Assembly: GCA_015063135.1 (NCBI GenBank)
Contig: SUTA01000002.1
Location: 104,134-168,133, forward strand
Length of the DNA: 64,000 nucleotides
Direction of reading: 5' to 3'
DNA from: Thermoplasmata archaeon
Lineage (GTDB): Archaea; Thermoplasmatota; Thermoplasmata; Methanomassiliicoccales; Methanomethylophilaceae
A model generated the notes under the pieces. The model had not been told where the DNA came from and ran no database searches. It was given only the letters and a program-made list of their open reading frames with translations. Positions within the stretch are counted from its first letter, which is position 1. Each line of letters begins with the position of its first letter. This document shows positions 1 through 9,468 of this stretch, piece by piece. A program made the translations under genes and the position numbers.

Positions 1-2718
1 TCCGGTGGACTTCATCTCGGGGGTGAGGATGGAGTCGACCCCGGGCAGCTTGAGGAAGGGGAACACGGATGCCTTGATGGCGTAGTGGTCGATCTTCCTG
101 TATCCCTTGAGGCCGAATTCCTTCAGCTTCTTGCCGAGCATGATCTTGGTGCCGATCTTGGCCAGGGGCACGCCGGTGGCCTTGGAGATGAAGGGCACGG
201 TCCTTGAGGCCCTGGGGTTGGCCTCGATCATGTAGACCTTTCCGTCCTTGACAGCCAGCTGGAGGTTCATCAGTCCCTTGATGTGCAGGGCCAGGGCGAC
301 GCGTGTTGTGATGTCGACCATCTCGTCGATGATCTCCTGCTTGAGGGTGAACGGGGGCAGGACCATAGTGGCGTCCCCGGAGTGGCATCCGGCATACTCG
401 ACGTGCTCCATGATGCCTCCGATGTAGACGTCCTCGCCGTCGCAGACGGCGTCGATGTCGATCTCGATGGCCTCGGTGAGGTACTTGTCGACGAGGATGG
501 GGTGGTTCCTGGACACCTTGACCGCGGTCTCGACGTAGGTCTTCAGCTCCTCCGTGGAGTAGACGATCTCCATCGCCCTCCCGCCCAGCACGTACGAGGG
601 GCGGACCAGGACGGGGTACCCGATGGACTCGGCGATGCTCTTGACCTCGTCGAAGGAGTAGCCGGTCCCGGATGCAGGCTGGTTGATCTTCAGGTCGTCC
701 ATCAGCTTGGAGAACCTGCGCCTGTCCTCGGCGACGTCCATGTCGTCGGGGGCGGTCCCCAGGACCTTGGTCTTGGTCCCCTCGAGGGCCTTCTCCAGGT
801 CCACGGCGAGGTTGACGGAGGTCTGTCCGCCGTACTGGACAATGACGCCGTCGGCGTCCTCCTCGCGGATCACGTGGAGCACGTCCTCAAGGGTCAGGGG
901 CTCGAAGTAGAGCCTGTCGGATATGTCGTAGTCGGTGGACACGGTCTCGGGGTTGTTGTTGATGATGACCGCATCGACGCCCTCCTCCTGTAGCGCCATG
1001 ACTCCGTGGACGCAGCAGTAGTCGAACTCGATACCCTGTCCGATCCTGATGGGGCCGCCGCCTATGATGACGACCTTCTTGTTGTCGCCGGGCTGGGCCT
1101 CGGATGACCTGCCGTAGGTGGAGTAGTAGTAGGGGGTCTGGGCCGCGAACTCGGCGGCGCAGGTGTCGACCATCTTGTAGACGGGGACGATGCCCTCCTT
1201 CATCCTCTGGGCGCGGATGTCTGCGGCGGGCTTCCCGACCAGGTCCGAGATGGTGTCGTCGGAGAATCCCATCTCCTTGGCCTGCTTCAGGAGCTCGGGG
1301 GTCATGCCCTTGGCGAGCTTCGCCTCCATGTCCACGACGTTCTTGATCTTCTTTATGAAGAATGGATCCCACTTGGCCAGGTCGGCGATCCTCTCGACGG
1401 ACCAGCCCATCCTGAGGGCCTCGGCCATGACGAAGATGCGCTTGTCGGTGGCGTGGGTGAGCTCCTCGATGATGTCCTGCTCGTTGACCTGGACCCTGTC
1501 CAGGCCCTTGACGCCGATCTCCAGGGACCTGAGCCCCTTGAGCAGCGCCTCCTCGAAGGTCCTGCCGATGGCCATGACCTCCCCGGTGGACTTCATCTGG
1601 GTGCCCAGGTGCCTGTCCACGGTGCGGAACTTGTCGAAGGGCCATCTCGGGATCTTCAGCACGACGTAGTCCACGGACGGCTCGAACGCCGCGTAGGTGG
1701 TGCCGGTGATCCTGTTGGGTATCTCGTCGAGGGTGAATCCCGCGGCGATCTTGGTGGAGACCCTGGCGATGGGGTATCCGGTCGCCTTGGAGGCGAGCGC
1801 GGATGACCTGGACACACGGGGGTTGACCTCGATGAGCCTGTAGTCCCCGTTCTCGGGGTTGAATGCGAACTGGACGTTGCAGCCTCCTGCGATGTTCAGC
1901 TCCCTGATGACCTTGAGTGAGGCGTTCCTGAGGCGCTGGTGGTCCCTGTCGGAGAGGGTCAGGCACGGGGCGCAGACGATGGACTCCCCGGTGTGGATCC
2001 CCATGGCGTCCAGGTTCTCCATGTTGCATATGATGATGCAGTTGTCGTTGGAGTCCCTCATTACCTCGTACTCGTACTCCTTCCAACCGAGGACGCTCTC
2101 CTCGATGAGGACCTGGTGGATCCTGGAGTAGGCGAGACCGCGTGCGCAGATCTCCTCCAGCTCCCTCTCGTTGTATGCGATGCCTCCGCCGGTCCCTCCG
2201 AGGGTGAACGCGGGCCTGATCAGCACGGGGTACCTGCCGATCGTCTTTACGGCCTCCTTGGCCTCCTCGATGCTCTCGACGGACCTGGACAGCGGGATGG
2301 GCTCGCCGATGCGCTCCATGGCCTCCTTGAACAGCTCCCTGTCCTCGGACATGTCGATCGCGTCGGGCTGGGTCCCGACGAGCTTGCAGTGGAGCCTCTC
2401 GAGCTCGCCGGACTCGGCCAGCTCGGAGCAGATGTTCAGAGCGGTCTGGCCGCCCATTCCGGAGAGGACGCCGTCGACGCCCTCCTTCTCGATGATCTTG
2501 GCGACGTTCTCCGCGGTCAGCGGCTCGATGTAGACCGCATCCGCGGTGTCGGCGTCGGTCTGGATGGTGGCGGGGTTGGAATTGACCAGGACGGTCTTGT
2601 AGCCCTCCTCCCTCAGGGACCTGCAGGCCTGCGTTCCGGAGAAGTCGAACTCCGCGGCCTGGCCGATGACGATCGGTCCGGATCCGATGACCATGAGCTT
2701 CTTGTAATCGTTCCTCAT
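1..2718 (-). CDS. carB: Carbamoyl-phosphate synthase large subunit, 3' part cut by window edge
   Basis: Makes carbamoyl phosphate from ammonia, bicarbonate and 2 ATP with CarA, for pyrimidine and arginine synthesis. About 906 codons are present and the frame stays open to base 1, so roughly the last 150 residues lie outside. The N-terminus (MRNDYKKLMVIGSGPIVIGQ) and the ATP-grasp signature ending in IEVNPRVSRSSALASKATGYP are unmistakable. The second half repeats the fold, including a GGGPIRIGQGIEFDYCCVH segment and IEANPRASRTVPF. Its ATG overlaps the TGA of carA by 4 nt (ATGA), so the two are translationally coupled. Confidence 0.97.
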   Translation of the reverse strand, partial: MRNDYKKLMVIGSGPIVIGQAAEFDFSGTQACRSLREEGYKTVLVNSNPATIQTDADTADAVYIEPLTAENVAKIIEKEGVDGVLSGMGGQTALNICSELAESGELERLHCKLVGTQPDAIDMSEDRELFKEAMERIGEPIPLSRSVESIEEAKEAVKTIGRYPVLIRPAFTLGGTGGGIAYNERELEEICARGLAYSRIHQVLIEESVLGWKEYEYEVMRDSNDNCIIICNMENLDAMGIHTGESIVCAPCLTLSDRDHQRLRNASLKVIRELNIAGGCNVQFAFNPENGDYRLIEVNPRVSRSSALASKATGYPIARVSTKIAAGFTLDEIPNRITGTTYAAFEPSVDYVVLKIPRWPFDKFRTVDRHLGTQMKSTGEVMAIGRTFEEALLKGLRSLEIGVKGLDRVQVNEQDIIEELTHATDKRIFVMAEALRMGWSVERIADLAKWDPFFIKKIKNVVDMEAKLAKGMTPELLKQAKEMGFSDDTISDLVGKPAADIRAQRMKEGIVPVYKMVDTCAAEFAAQTPYYYSTYGRSSEAQPGDNKKVVIIGGGPIRIGQGIEFDYCCVHGVMALQEEGVDAVIINNNPETVSTDYDISDRLYFEPLTLEDVLHVIREEDADGVIVQYGGQTSVNLAVDLEKALEGTKTKVLGTAPDDMDVAEDRRRFSKLMDDLKINQPASGTGYSFDEVKSIAESIGYPVLVRPSYVLGGRAMEIVYSTEELKTYVETAVKVSRNHPILVDKYLTEAIEIDIDAVCDGEDVYIGGIMEHVEYAGCHSGDATMVLPPFTLKQEIIDEMVDITTRVALALHIKGLMNLQLAVKDGKVYMIEANPRASRTVPFISKATGVPLAKIGTKIMLGKKLKEFGLKGYRKIDHYAIKASVFPFLKLPGVDSILTPEMKSTG

Positions 2719-3800
2719 TGTTTCGCCTCCTTGATCATCTTGGCGAACCTGTCGAACAGGAACGCGGTGTCGTTGGGGCCCGGTGCGGACTCCGGGTGGT
2801 ACTGGGTGGTGAAGATGGGGAGATCCCTGTGGCAGACGCCCTCCACGGACCCGTCATTGACGTTGGTCTGGTTGGCGATGAGCCCGGTGCCGTCGAGGCT
2901 GGCCTCGTCCACGGCGAACCCGTGGTTCTGCGATGTGATGTACACGCGGCCCTCCAGCTTGACCGGCTGGTTGCATCCCCTGTGCCCGAACTTCATCTTG
3001 TAGGTGGTGGCGCCCATCGCCCTTGCGATGATCTGGCTGCCGTAGCAGATGCCGAACATGGGCATCTGCGTGGAGAGGTCGGAGACGGTCCTCTGGGTGG
3101 TGGCGACGATGTCCTTCTGGGCGGGGTCACCAGGGCCGTTGGAGATCAGGACCCCCTGGACCCCGGAGTCGACGATGACATCCGCGGGCGTGTCGTAGGG
3201 GAACCTGACGATGTTGAACCTCTCCATGAGGCACTTGGGTATCTCCGCCTTGGCGCCGCAGTCGATCATCCCGACGGTGATGTCGTGGCCCGTGTACATG
3301 CGGGAGACCTCCTTGCAGGAGACCTCGGCCACGAGGTTGCTCTCGGAGGGGTAGGGCATCTTCTGGAGCGATTTCACGGTGGCCTCTATGTCGGCCCCCT
3401 CGCGCACTATGGCCCCTTTGATCGTTCCCTCGGTCCTCAGCTTGATGACCAGGTCGCGGGTGTCGATCCCGGAGATCCCGGGCACGCCGTAGAATTTGAG
3501 GAACTCGTCGATGGTGCGCCCGCCGTACATGGGCGAGGGCTCCCTGCAGTACTCCCTGACGACCAGGCCGCGGGTGTGGACGGCGCAGGACTGGTAGAAG
3601 TCCTCCGTTATCCCGTAGTTCCCGACCAGCGGGTAGGTCATGACCAGGATCTCGCCCCTGTACGAGGGGTCCGTAAGGCTCTCCTGGTAGCCGTCCATAC
3701 CGGTCTCGAAGACGACCTCCCCAGTCGCCTCGGTCTCCTTTCCGAAAAGCTCTCCTTTATAAACGGTCCCGTCTTCCAGGACCAGGTATCCGCATGACAT
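2715..3800 (-). CDS. carA: Carbamoyl-phosphate synthase small (glutaminase) subunit
   Basis: Glutaminase partner of CarB; hydrolyses glutamine and channels ammonia to the large subunit. The 361-residue product has the CPSase small domain (MSCGYLVLEDGTVYKGELFG, then DGYQESLTDPSYRG) and a class I amidotransferase domain with nucleophile Cys in FGICYGSQI and the HPES motif near the C-terminus. An upstream in-frame ATG at 3887 is rejected: a TATA-like element (3826-3834) lies 26 nt before the chosen ATG at 3800, which fits a leaderless mRNA and the family N-terminus. First gene of a carAB operon; stop TGA overlaps carB. All Arg codons are AGG or CGC. Confidence 0.97.
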   Translation of the reverse strand: MSCGYLVLEDGTVYKGELFGKETEATGEVVFETGMDGYQESLTDPSYRGEILVMTYPLVGNYGITEDFYQSCAVHTRGLVVREYCREPSPMYGGRTIDEFLKFYGVPGISGIDTRDLVIKLRTEGTIKGAIVREGADIEATVKSLQKMPYPSESNLVAEVSCKEVSRMYTGHDITVGMIDCGAKAEIPKCLMERFNIVRFPYDTPADVIVDSGVQGVLISNGPGDPAQKDIVATTQRTVSDLSTQMPMFGICYGSQIIARAMGATTYKMKFGHRGCNQPVKLEGRVYITSQNHGFAVDEASLDGTGLIANQTNVNDGSVEGVCHRDLPIFTTQYHPESAPGPNDTAFLFDRFAKMIKEAKQ

Positions 3801-3825
3801 CGGAGAATTATCAGATTTAGGTACC

Positions 3826-3834
3826 GTATATAAT
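3826..3834 (-). promoter_or_regulatory. TATA box of carAB
   Basis: On the minus strand this reads ATTATATAC, about 26 nt before the carA ATG. It supports the downstream start and a leaderless transcript. Confidence 0.6.
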
Positions 3835-3957
3835 GACATTGGTATCGGCCTGACAGGTTTCCGAATCGGTTGTCGGATAGCAGACATAACCGTACCCTGC
3901 GGACTACGTCCCCCTACGGGGGAAAGGTATTATCCGCGGTCGCACAATGGGTGTCGC

Positions 3958-4998
3958 ATGCGCATACTCGGCAGGGACCCCTCGGACAACTCGGTGAAGG
4001 TCTACATCGAGACAGACGAGGACATCTGGCATCTCTACAACGTGATCGAGGAGGGCGACCTGGTCACCGCCTCCACCACCCGCAGGGAGGAGAAGTCCGC
4101 CGACAAGATCAGGGCCGAGAGGGCCGAGAAGAAGCGCATGACCCTGGGGATCCGCATCGAGAAGATGGAGTTCTCCGAGGACGACCTCAGGCTTAAGCTC
4201 CTAGGGACCATCGAGACCGGCCCCCAGGACATCGGCCAGCACCACACCCTTATCCTGGAGGTCGGGGACCAGCTGTCCATCGGGAAGCCCCACTGGAGGC
4301 AGACGCACAGGGATAGGCTGGAGAGGGCCGTCAGCGACTCCAAGAAGCCTAGGATCGTGTTCGTGTCCCTCGACCAGGACGAGGCCACCATCGCAGTGCT
4401 GAGGCAGTACGGGCTGAAGGAGGTCGTGACCATGAGGTCCGGCAGGTCCGGGAAGCAGTACGCCGAGAAGCCGCAGGCCGACAACTACCACAGGGAGATC
4501 ATGGACAAGCTGCTGCCGCTGATGGAGCCGGGCATGCCCCTGGTGCTCCTAGGGCCGGGCTTCGAGAAGGAGGCCCTGTCCGAGTCCCTGAAGAAATCCG
4601 GGGAGCCCCTGTTCTCGAGGCAGTTCGTGTACCATACGGGGCAGACGGGGATGGCCGGGGTGAACGAGCTCCTGAAGGCCGGGATGGGAGCGGATGTCCT
4701 CAGGGAGTCCTCCGTGGGGACGGAGATAGAGGCCGTGGAGAGCCTCATGGCCGAGATAGGGAAGAACGGCCCCGCCACGTACGGCGATATGCAGATCAGA
4801 GCCGCCGCGGACGCGGGGGCCATAGAGAAGCTCCTCATCCTCGACTCCAGGATAAGGGAGCAGGACCTCGACGACCTCGTCAGGGCCGTGGAGGCCCAGA
4901 AGGGGACCGTGCTGGTGGTGTCCTCCCAGCATGACGGCGGGAAGCAGCTCGCCGCCCTAGGCGGGATGGGGGCCATCCTGAGGTACAGGATGGAGCGA
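3958..4998 (+). CDS. pelA: Pelota (Dom34), ribosome rescue factor; ends at CGA
   Basis: Archaeal pelota binds stalled ribosomes with aEF1A/ABCE1 and promotes subunit splitting. The N-terminal Sm-like domain (residues 1-125, starting MRILGRDPSDNSVKVYIETD), an eRF1-like central domain with RIVFVSLDQDEATIAVLRQYG and a C-terminal domain ending GGMGAILRYRME are all present. The family normally ends at this RYRM motif; here the next codon is CGA (4996-4998), giving 346 residues, a typical length. Read-through would add 24 codons to TAG 5070 and would run across the TATA box of the next gene. A TATA-like element (about 3929-3936) lies 27 nt before the ATG. No internal CGA. Confidence 0.95.
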
Positions 4999-5006
4999 CC
5001 TCGGCC

Positions 5007-5014
5007 TTATATAC
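5007..5014 (+). promoter_or_regulatory. TATA box of the DRE-TIM gene
   Basis: TTATATAC lies 9 nt after the CGA that ends pelota. It would place transcription start near 5035, just before a small upstream ORF at 5039. Confidence 0.5.
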
Positions 5015-5038
5015 GATTCTTATCTTACAGTTACAAGG

Positions 5039-5056
5039 ATGCACCCGCAGGAACGA
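5039..5056 (+). CDS. Possible 5-codon upstream ORF (MHPQE, stop CGA)
   Basis: ATG CAC CCG CAG GAA followed by CGA begins at the predicted transcription start and precedes the DRE-TIM gene in the same frame. If CGA terminates, the downstream ATG at 5093 must be the real start and this is a leaderless uORF. If CGA were sense, this ATG would give an 18-residue N-terminal extension with no resemblance to the family. It could simply be chance. Confidence 0.3.
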
Positions 5057-5092
5057 TTATTCCAGCGTAGCGTGCGCTCGGATGGGATTCAC

Positions 5093-6271
5093 ATGAAGGA
5101 CAAGAACCAGTTGATGGAAGCGTTCAAGGACAAGAAGCTGTGCATCTGCGACTGCACCCTCGCCAACGGCGAGCAGGCCCCGGGGGTCGTGTTCTCCAAC
5201 ATCGAGAAGTACAGGATCGCGCAGCTCCTCGACGAGGCCGGCATCCCCCAGATCGTGGCCGGCATCCCCATGATGGGGGATGATGAGAAGAAGTCCGTGA
5301 AGCACATCGCCCGCATGGGCCTGGGAGCGTCCGTCATGGCCTGGAACCGCGCGGACATCAACGACATCAACACCAGCATCGAGTGCGACGTCGACTCCGT
5401 CGTGATCGCCATCGGCGCTTCCGAGCACCAGTACAAGGACGTCTACGGCCAGGACCAGCAGTGGGTCATCGATATGATCTGCAGCGCGGTCTCCTACGCG
5501 GCCGAGCACGGGCTGTACGTGTCCTGCGTGGCGCAGGACGCCCCCAACGCCGACCTCGGGTTCCTCATCGACTTCGCCAAGGCAGCCAAGGCCGCCGGCG
5601 CCAACCGCTTCGGATACGCCGACATCCTCGGGAACGAGGACCCCTTCTCCTGCTACGAGAGGCTCAAGACCCTCAACCAGATAGTCGGGATGGACATCGA
5701 GGTCATCGCCAGCAACGACCTCGGCATGGCCACGGCCAACTCCCTGGCCGGCCTCAGGGCTGGCGCGAAGTTCGTCAGCACCACCTCCATGGGGATCGGG
5801 AAGAGGGGAGGCTGCGCAGCTCTCGAGGAGGTCTGCCTCGGTGCGAAGCACATCATGGACGTCACTTGCGACGTTGACTTCACCATGTTCAAGGGCATCG
5901 CCGAGGCTGTGGCCATGGCATCCGGACGCCCCATTCCCGACGGAAAGCCCATCATAGGCGACAAGGTATTCGTCCAGGAGGACGGAGTCGCCGCGGACGG
6001 AGTGGTGCGCGACGAGAACGGCGAGGCGTTCGACCCCGCAGAGATCGGCGCCACAAGGACGGTCGCCATCGGGAAGCACTCCAGCAGGAACACCATCATC
6101 GCCGAGATGGCGCAGATGGGCATGCAGATAGAGAAGGGCGCCGCCGAGGAGCTCCTCAAGCTGGTCAGGCAGGCCTGCAACCAGATGCACCGCGGCATCA
6201 GCCGCAGGGAGCTGTTCCTCCTCTGCGAGGACATGATGAACGGCGCCGACGTCTTCGACAACGAAGAGTGA
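5093..6271 (+). CDS. DRE-TIM metallolyase (homocitrate/isopropylmalate synthase-like) lacking catalytic residues
   Basis: A 392-residue member of the HMGL-like/NifV/LeuA superfamily, whose usual members condense acetyl-CoA with 2-oxo acids. The fold is clear: DCTLANGEQAPGVVF (residues 20-34), NDLGMATANSLAGLRAGAKF, GIGKRGGCAALEEV and IGKHSSRNTI. Key residues are missing. The Arg of the DTTLRDGEQ motif is Ala24, and the metal-binding HxH that precedes ND is replaced (VIASND; Ile205 and Ser207). The Asn of ERxGN is Cys. So ordinary Claisen condensation is doubtful, and function is unknown. Start chosen at ATG 5093 because the in-frame ATG at 5039 is followed by CGA. Stop is TGA, followed by a strong hairpin terminator. 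Confidence 0.85.
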   Translation: MKDKNQLMEAFKDKKLCICDCTLANGEQAPGVVFSNIEKYRIAQLLDEAGIPQIVAGIPMMGDDEKKSVKHIARMGLGASVMAWNRADINDINTSIECDVDSVVIAIGASEHQYKDVYGQDQQWVIDMICSAVSYAAEHGLYVSCVAQDAPNADLGFLIDFAKAAKAAGANRFGYADILGNEDPFSCYERLKTLNQIVGMDIEVIASNDLGMATANSLAGLRAGAKFVSTTSMGIGKRGGCAALEEVCLGAKHIMDVTCDVDFTMFKGIAEAVAMASGRPIPDGKPIIGDKVFVQEDGVAADGVVRDENGEAFDPAEIGATRTVAIGKHSSRNTIIAEMAQMGMQIEKGAAEELLKLVRQACNQMHRGISRRELFLLCEDMMNGADVFDNEE

Positions 6272-6279
6272 ATTCAACA

Positions 6280-6312
6280 GGGGGAGGGGGCGCCCCCTCC
6301 CCCGCCTTATTT
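6280..6312 (+). terminator. Hairpin terminator after the DRE-TIM gene
   Basis: A perfect 11-bp G/C stem (GGGGGAGGGGG / CCCCCTCCCCC, loop CG) 8 nt after the stop codon, followed by GCCTTATTTT. Confidence 0.6.
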
Positions 6313-6376
6313 TCCGCCATCTGGCACATACATTTTTGAAGTTTTTTGTTAACAGCGTTCATCAACAATTTGCCAT

Positions 6377-6389
6377 GGATAAATTATCC
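6377..6389 (+). promoter_or_regulatory. Palindromic operator candidate before the winged-helix gene
   Basis: GGATAAATTATCC is a 6-1-6 palindrome placed directly upstream of the TATA element CTTTATATCC (about 6389-6398). Its position suggests autoregulation by the adjacent winged-helix protein; inference only. Confidence 0.4.
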
Positions 6390-6420
6390 TTTATATCCAT
6401 CAAGCAAAGTAGACATGGGC

Positions 6421-6780
6421 ATGACAAAGCTCAGAACCAGCCAGCTATTCGGCCAGAAGCATGTGATCGATATCATGATGCTTCTATACTTCTTCGGGGA
6501 CAAGACCCGCGGAGAGATCTATAAGGCCGTCTCTGCCTGCAACACCATGCCCGAGAAGCTGGAGCAACTGGAGGAGTACGGCATCCTCGAGACGAAGAAA
6601 GGGCACCGCTACGGAAGCAAAGTGACCTGCCTGACCAAAGACGGTCGCAAACTCGCTGAGGACTTCCTTTCGATGGAGATATTCCTCAACGGCGACCTGG
6701 AGGAGTACCGTGTCGACACCGCGTGCCGCATGTACAGCGACCATCTCGAGATAACCGAGGACGGGATGAGATGGAACCGA
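6421..6780 (+). CDS. Winged-helix transcriptional regulator; ends at CGA
   Basis: Small DNA-binding protein of about 119 residues. The segment HVIDIMMLLYFFGDKTRGEI, then LEQLEEYGILETKKGHRYGSKVTCLTKDG, is a typical winged-helix DNA-binding domain with wing; the remainder is a short C-terminal helix region. The ATG at 6421 lies 26 nt from the TATA element (6415 is the alternative). Homology ends at EDGMRWN followed by CGA (6778-6780). The frame would otherwise run to 7053 antisense inside paaK. It meets the convergent paaK tail to tail with zero intergenic bases: the two CGA codons form the palindrome CGATCG. Confidence 0.75.
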
Positions 6781-8088
6781 TCGCTCGTAGGACCTGTTGT
6801 CGGTGACGTGCGACGCCTTGCCCTCGAACCTCGGCAGGGTGCCCGGCAGCACCAGCCTCACATCGGCCTTGATGTTCAGGATGCTCTTCATCCTGTCAGC
6901 GGTCAAGCGGGTCATGCGCGAGAGCTCCACCATGTCCTCGGTCAGATGGTCCTCGTCCAGTTCGACCTCCACCACCATGCTGTCCATGTAGTTGGCGTTG
7001 TTGAGCGTGATGTGGTAGAACGGGGACAGGAACGGCATCTCGCCGATGACTGATTCGATCTGCGACGGGAACACGTTGACACCGCGGACCACGAGCATGT
7101 CGTCGGTCCTGCCGGAGATCCTCATCAGGCGGGGGTGGGTCCTGCCGCACTTGCATGGGGACCAGTCCAGGGCGGAGATGTCGCCGATCTTGTAGCGGAT
7201 CAGGGGGAACGCCTCCTTCTGGAGCATCGTGACCACTATCTCTCCCCTCTCGCCGTCCTTGCAGGGCTCGCCGTTCTCGTCGAGGATCTCCATGTAGCAG
7301 AGGTCTGCCCAGACGTGGAGCCCGCACTGCTCGCTACACTCCAGGAACATGGGGCCGTAGAACTCGCTGGCGCCGTAGCAGTTGTGGACACGGACGCCGG
7401 TGCGGTCCTGGAGCTTCTGCCTCATGCTCTCGGACCAGGGCTCCCCGCCGGCGATGGCCAACCGGACCTTGGTGTCCTTCCTGATATCGATTCCCTTCTG
7501 GTCGCAGACATCAGCGATATGGAACATGTAGGAGGGCGTGCCCGCCCAGACGGTGACTGGGAGGTCCTGCATCAGCTGGATCTGCCTCTCGGTATTGCCG
7601 GTTCCTATGGGGAGCACGGTAGCTCCGACCTTCTCGGCACCGTAGTGGACGCCGAGTCCGCCGGTGAACAGCCCATAGCCGTGGAAGTTCTGGAACATGT
7701 CCTTGCTGCTCATACCGAACGAGGTCATCCCCCTGGCCAGGGACTCTGTCCAGTTCTCAAGATCCTTCCTGGTGTAACCGACTACGGTGGGCTTGCCGGT
7801 GGTCCCGGAGGACACGTGCACCCTCACAAGCTCATCGTATGGCCTGACGAACAACTTGTCCGGATAGTTGTCGCGGAGGTCGGACTTCCTCATGAACGGG
7901 ACCTTGCGGAACGCCTCGAAGCTCGTGATGTCCTCGGGCTTGACGCCGGCCTCGTCCATCCTGCCGCGGAAGAACGGCGAGATCTCGTACATCTCCTCGA
8001 CCTTGGCACGGAGCAGCCTGAGCTGCATCTCCTCGAGCTTCTCGCGGGGCATCGTCTCGATCTCTTCGTTCCAGAAAGCCATGGTCAT
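6781..8088 (-). CDS. Phenylacetate-CoA ligase (PaaK) family AMP-forming ligase, copy 1; ends at CGA
   Basis: Adenylate-forming acid-CoA ligase, probably activating aryl acetates or similar acids for 2-oxoacid:ferredoxin oxidoreductase metabolism. It has the P-loop VHVSSGTTGKPTVVGYT, the YGASEFYGPMF acceptor motif, a CxC pair (SPCKCGRTHPR) typical of this clade, the VRGVNVFPSQIE segment and the C-terminal LPRFEGKASHV with catalytic Lys. Homology ends at DNRSYE followed by CGA (6781-6783), giving 435 residues, matching copy 2 (432) at 9.9-11.2 kb. Read-through would add 99 antisense-derived codons. Start at ATG 8088, downstream of an SD-like GGAAGG run and the TATA element at about 8135-8145. 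Confidence 0.9.
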
Positions 8089-8196
8089 TCCTTCCGCCCT
8101 TCCAGGGCACTGTGCTATGTTATGGCATACCACATATAACCATATCGGTCGGGGCTTTCATCAATGTAATTATACGAGCGATTGGATTCATCATCC

Positions 8197-8499
8197 ATGA
8201 GAACGAAGGACATGGCCCGCTGGGGCATCGCCATAATGGTCGTCCTGATGGCCCTGATCATCGCCGTGGTGATACTGACTGGGGGTTCCGACGTGAGGAC
8301 CCAGGTTATCGCATCCGGGGCGGCGTCCATGGTCATGATGACGTTCGTCCTCGTCTTCGCGGTTTTATACACGCGCCAGATGAGGGTGGAGGCCGCGGAG
8401 GCGGAGCTGACCGGGCAGTGCCCCCGCTGCAAGGTCCCGCTGGGAGCCGACGGCGCCTGCCCCCAGTGCGGGACCCGGTGGTCCCGCGACAAGAACCGA
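8197..8499 (+). CDS. Two-TM zinc-ribbon membrane protein; ends at CGA
   Basis: A 100-residue protein of unknown function. Two membrane segments (WGIAIMVVLMALIIAVVIL and the segment around MVMMTFVLVFAVLY) are followed by a cytoplasmic zinc ribbon CPRCKVPLGADGACPQCG. ATG 8197 lies about 27 nt after a TATA element (TTATAC, 8170-8175); a TTG at 8182 is too close. It ends RWSRDKN then CGA (8497-8499). The frame would otherwise continue to 8955 antisense to the next gene. The convergent neighbour's CGA stop is only 2 nt away (CGAGGTCG). Confidence 0.65.
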
Positions 8500-8501
8500 G
8501 G

Positions 8502-9464
8502 TCGCGGGAGGATTATCGACCCGAGGACGCGAAGCTTCCCGCCCTCGAGGTACATCAGTATGGCGCGGTCGCCGGGCTTGTGGATCATATCGGAGTCCAT
8601 CTCCAACGCGACCTGCGCCTGGCGGAAGTCTGAACCGTCATCGACCGCGGTGACCCTGCAGGGCACCATCTGCATCCAGTGGCCGAGGTGCAGGACCATG
8701 CCCTCCTTGAGGGGGGTGGGCCAGTACTTGACCAGGGACGACTTGCCGGAGACGGACCTGGACATCTTGACCGACGCGTCGGTGGTGAGGACGTATCCCC
8801 TGTCGAGCTCGTCGGACTCGATGCCCCTGAGGGCCAGCCCGACGTGGTCGCCCTTGACGCCGTCATCGGCATCTATGTCGTGCTTCTGGATGCTCTTGAG
8901 GATGACCTCCCTGTTGATGGGGAAGACCTTCATCTTGTCGTGCTTCCTGAAATAGCCGTCGATGACGGAGCCCAGGACCACGGTCCCGACGCCCTTGACG
9001 TTGAAGTGGCTGTCCACGGGGCAGGAGCCGCATGAGCCCTCGCCGGGCTGCTTGGCGGCCGCCTTGGCCATGGCGATGAGCTCCTCCCTCATCTTGATGG
9101 GGTCCTCCTCGCGGTACTCGTAATGCTCCAGGCAGGTCCCCGCCAGGATGGGGGCCAGCTGCTCGGGCTGGATGTAGTTCCTGAGGATGATGAACCCCTT
9201 GTCGATGCCCAGGGAGTCCACCATGACGATGGTCTCCCCCAGGAAGGAGTCGATCTTGTCCACTACTAGGATGCAGAACTCCGACATGGCGACGGAGTAG
9301 AACAGCGATGACAGCTTCTCGGGGTACTTGGAGGGCTCGATAAGGGTGAAGGAGTCGGTGCCCGCCTTGTGGTCGTAGAAGGTCATGTCTGTGACGGTGC
9401 CCTTCTTGCCTACGGTCCCCGCATACCCCGGGGTGCCGACCACCGCGATGTTCAGGTTGCCCAT
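8502..9464 (-). CDS. EF-Tu/SelB-like protein with degenerate GTPase domain; ends at CGA
   Basis: 320 residues resembling translational GTPases: N-terminal Rossmann-like part (MGNLNIAVVGTPGYAGTVGK), then the two beta-barrel domains (GVGTVVLGSVIDG, HDIDADDGVKGDHVGLALRG, the MVPCRV segment, GGKLRVLGSIILP). The G domain looks inactive: no GxxxxGK[ST] P-loop and no NKxD. It therefore may bind aminoacyl-tRNA or a partner without GTP hydrolysis; this is inference. It ends exactly at the family-like IILP followed by CGA (8502-8504). It follows the ACT protein by 4 nt, in an operon paaK2-ACT-EF-Tu-like. Confidence 0.75.
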
Positions 9465-9468
9465 CTGC

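Noticed and set aside
5039..5092. N-terminal extension of the DRE-TIM protein from ATG 5039
   Set aside because: It contains an in-frame CGA and no family similarity; ATG 5093 gives the normal N-terminus.
6415..7053. Long winged-helix ORF ending at 7053 (extends antisense into paaK)
   Set aside because: Homology and winged-helix length stop at 6780, and the tail is the complement of paaK. CGA is read as the end.
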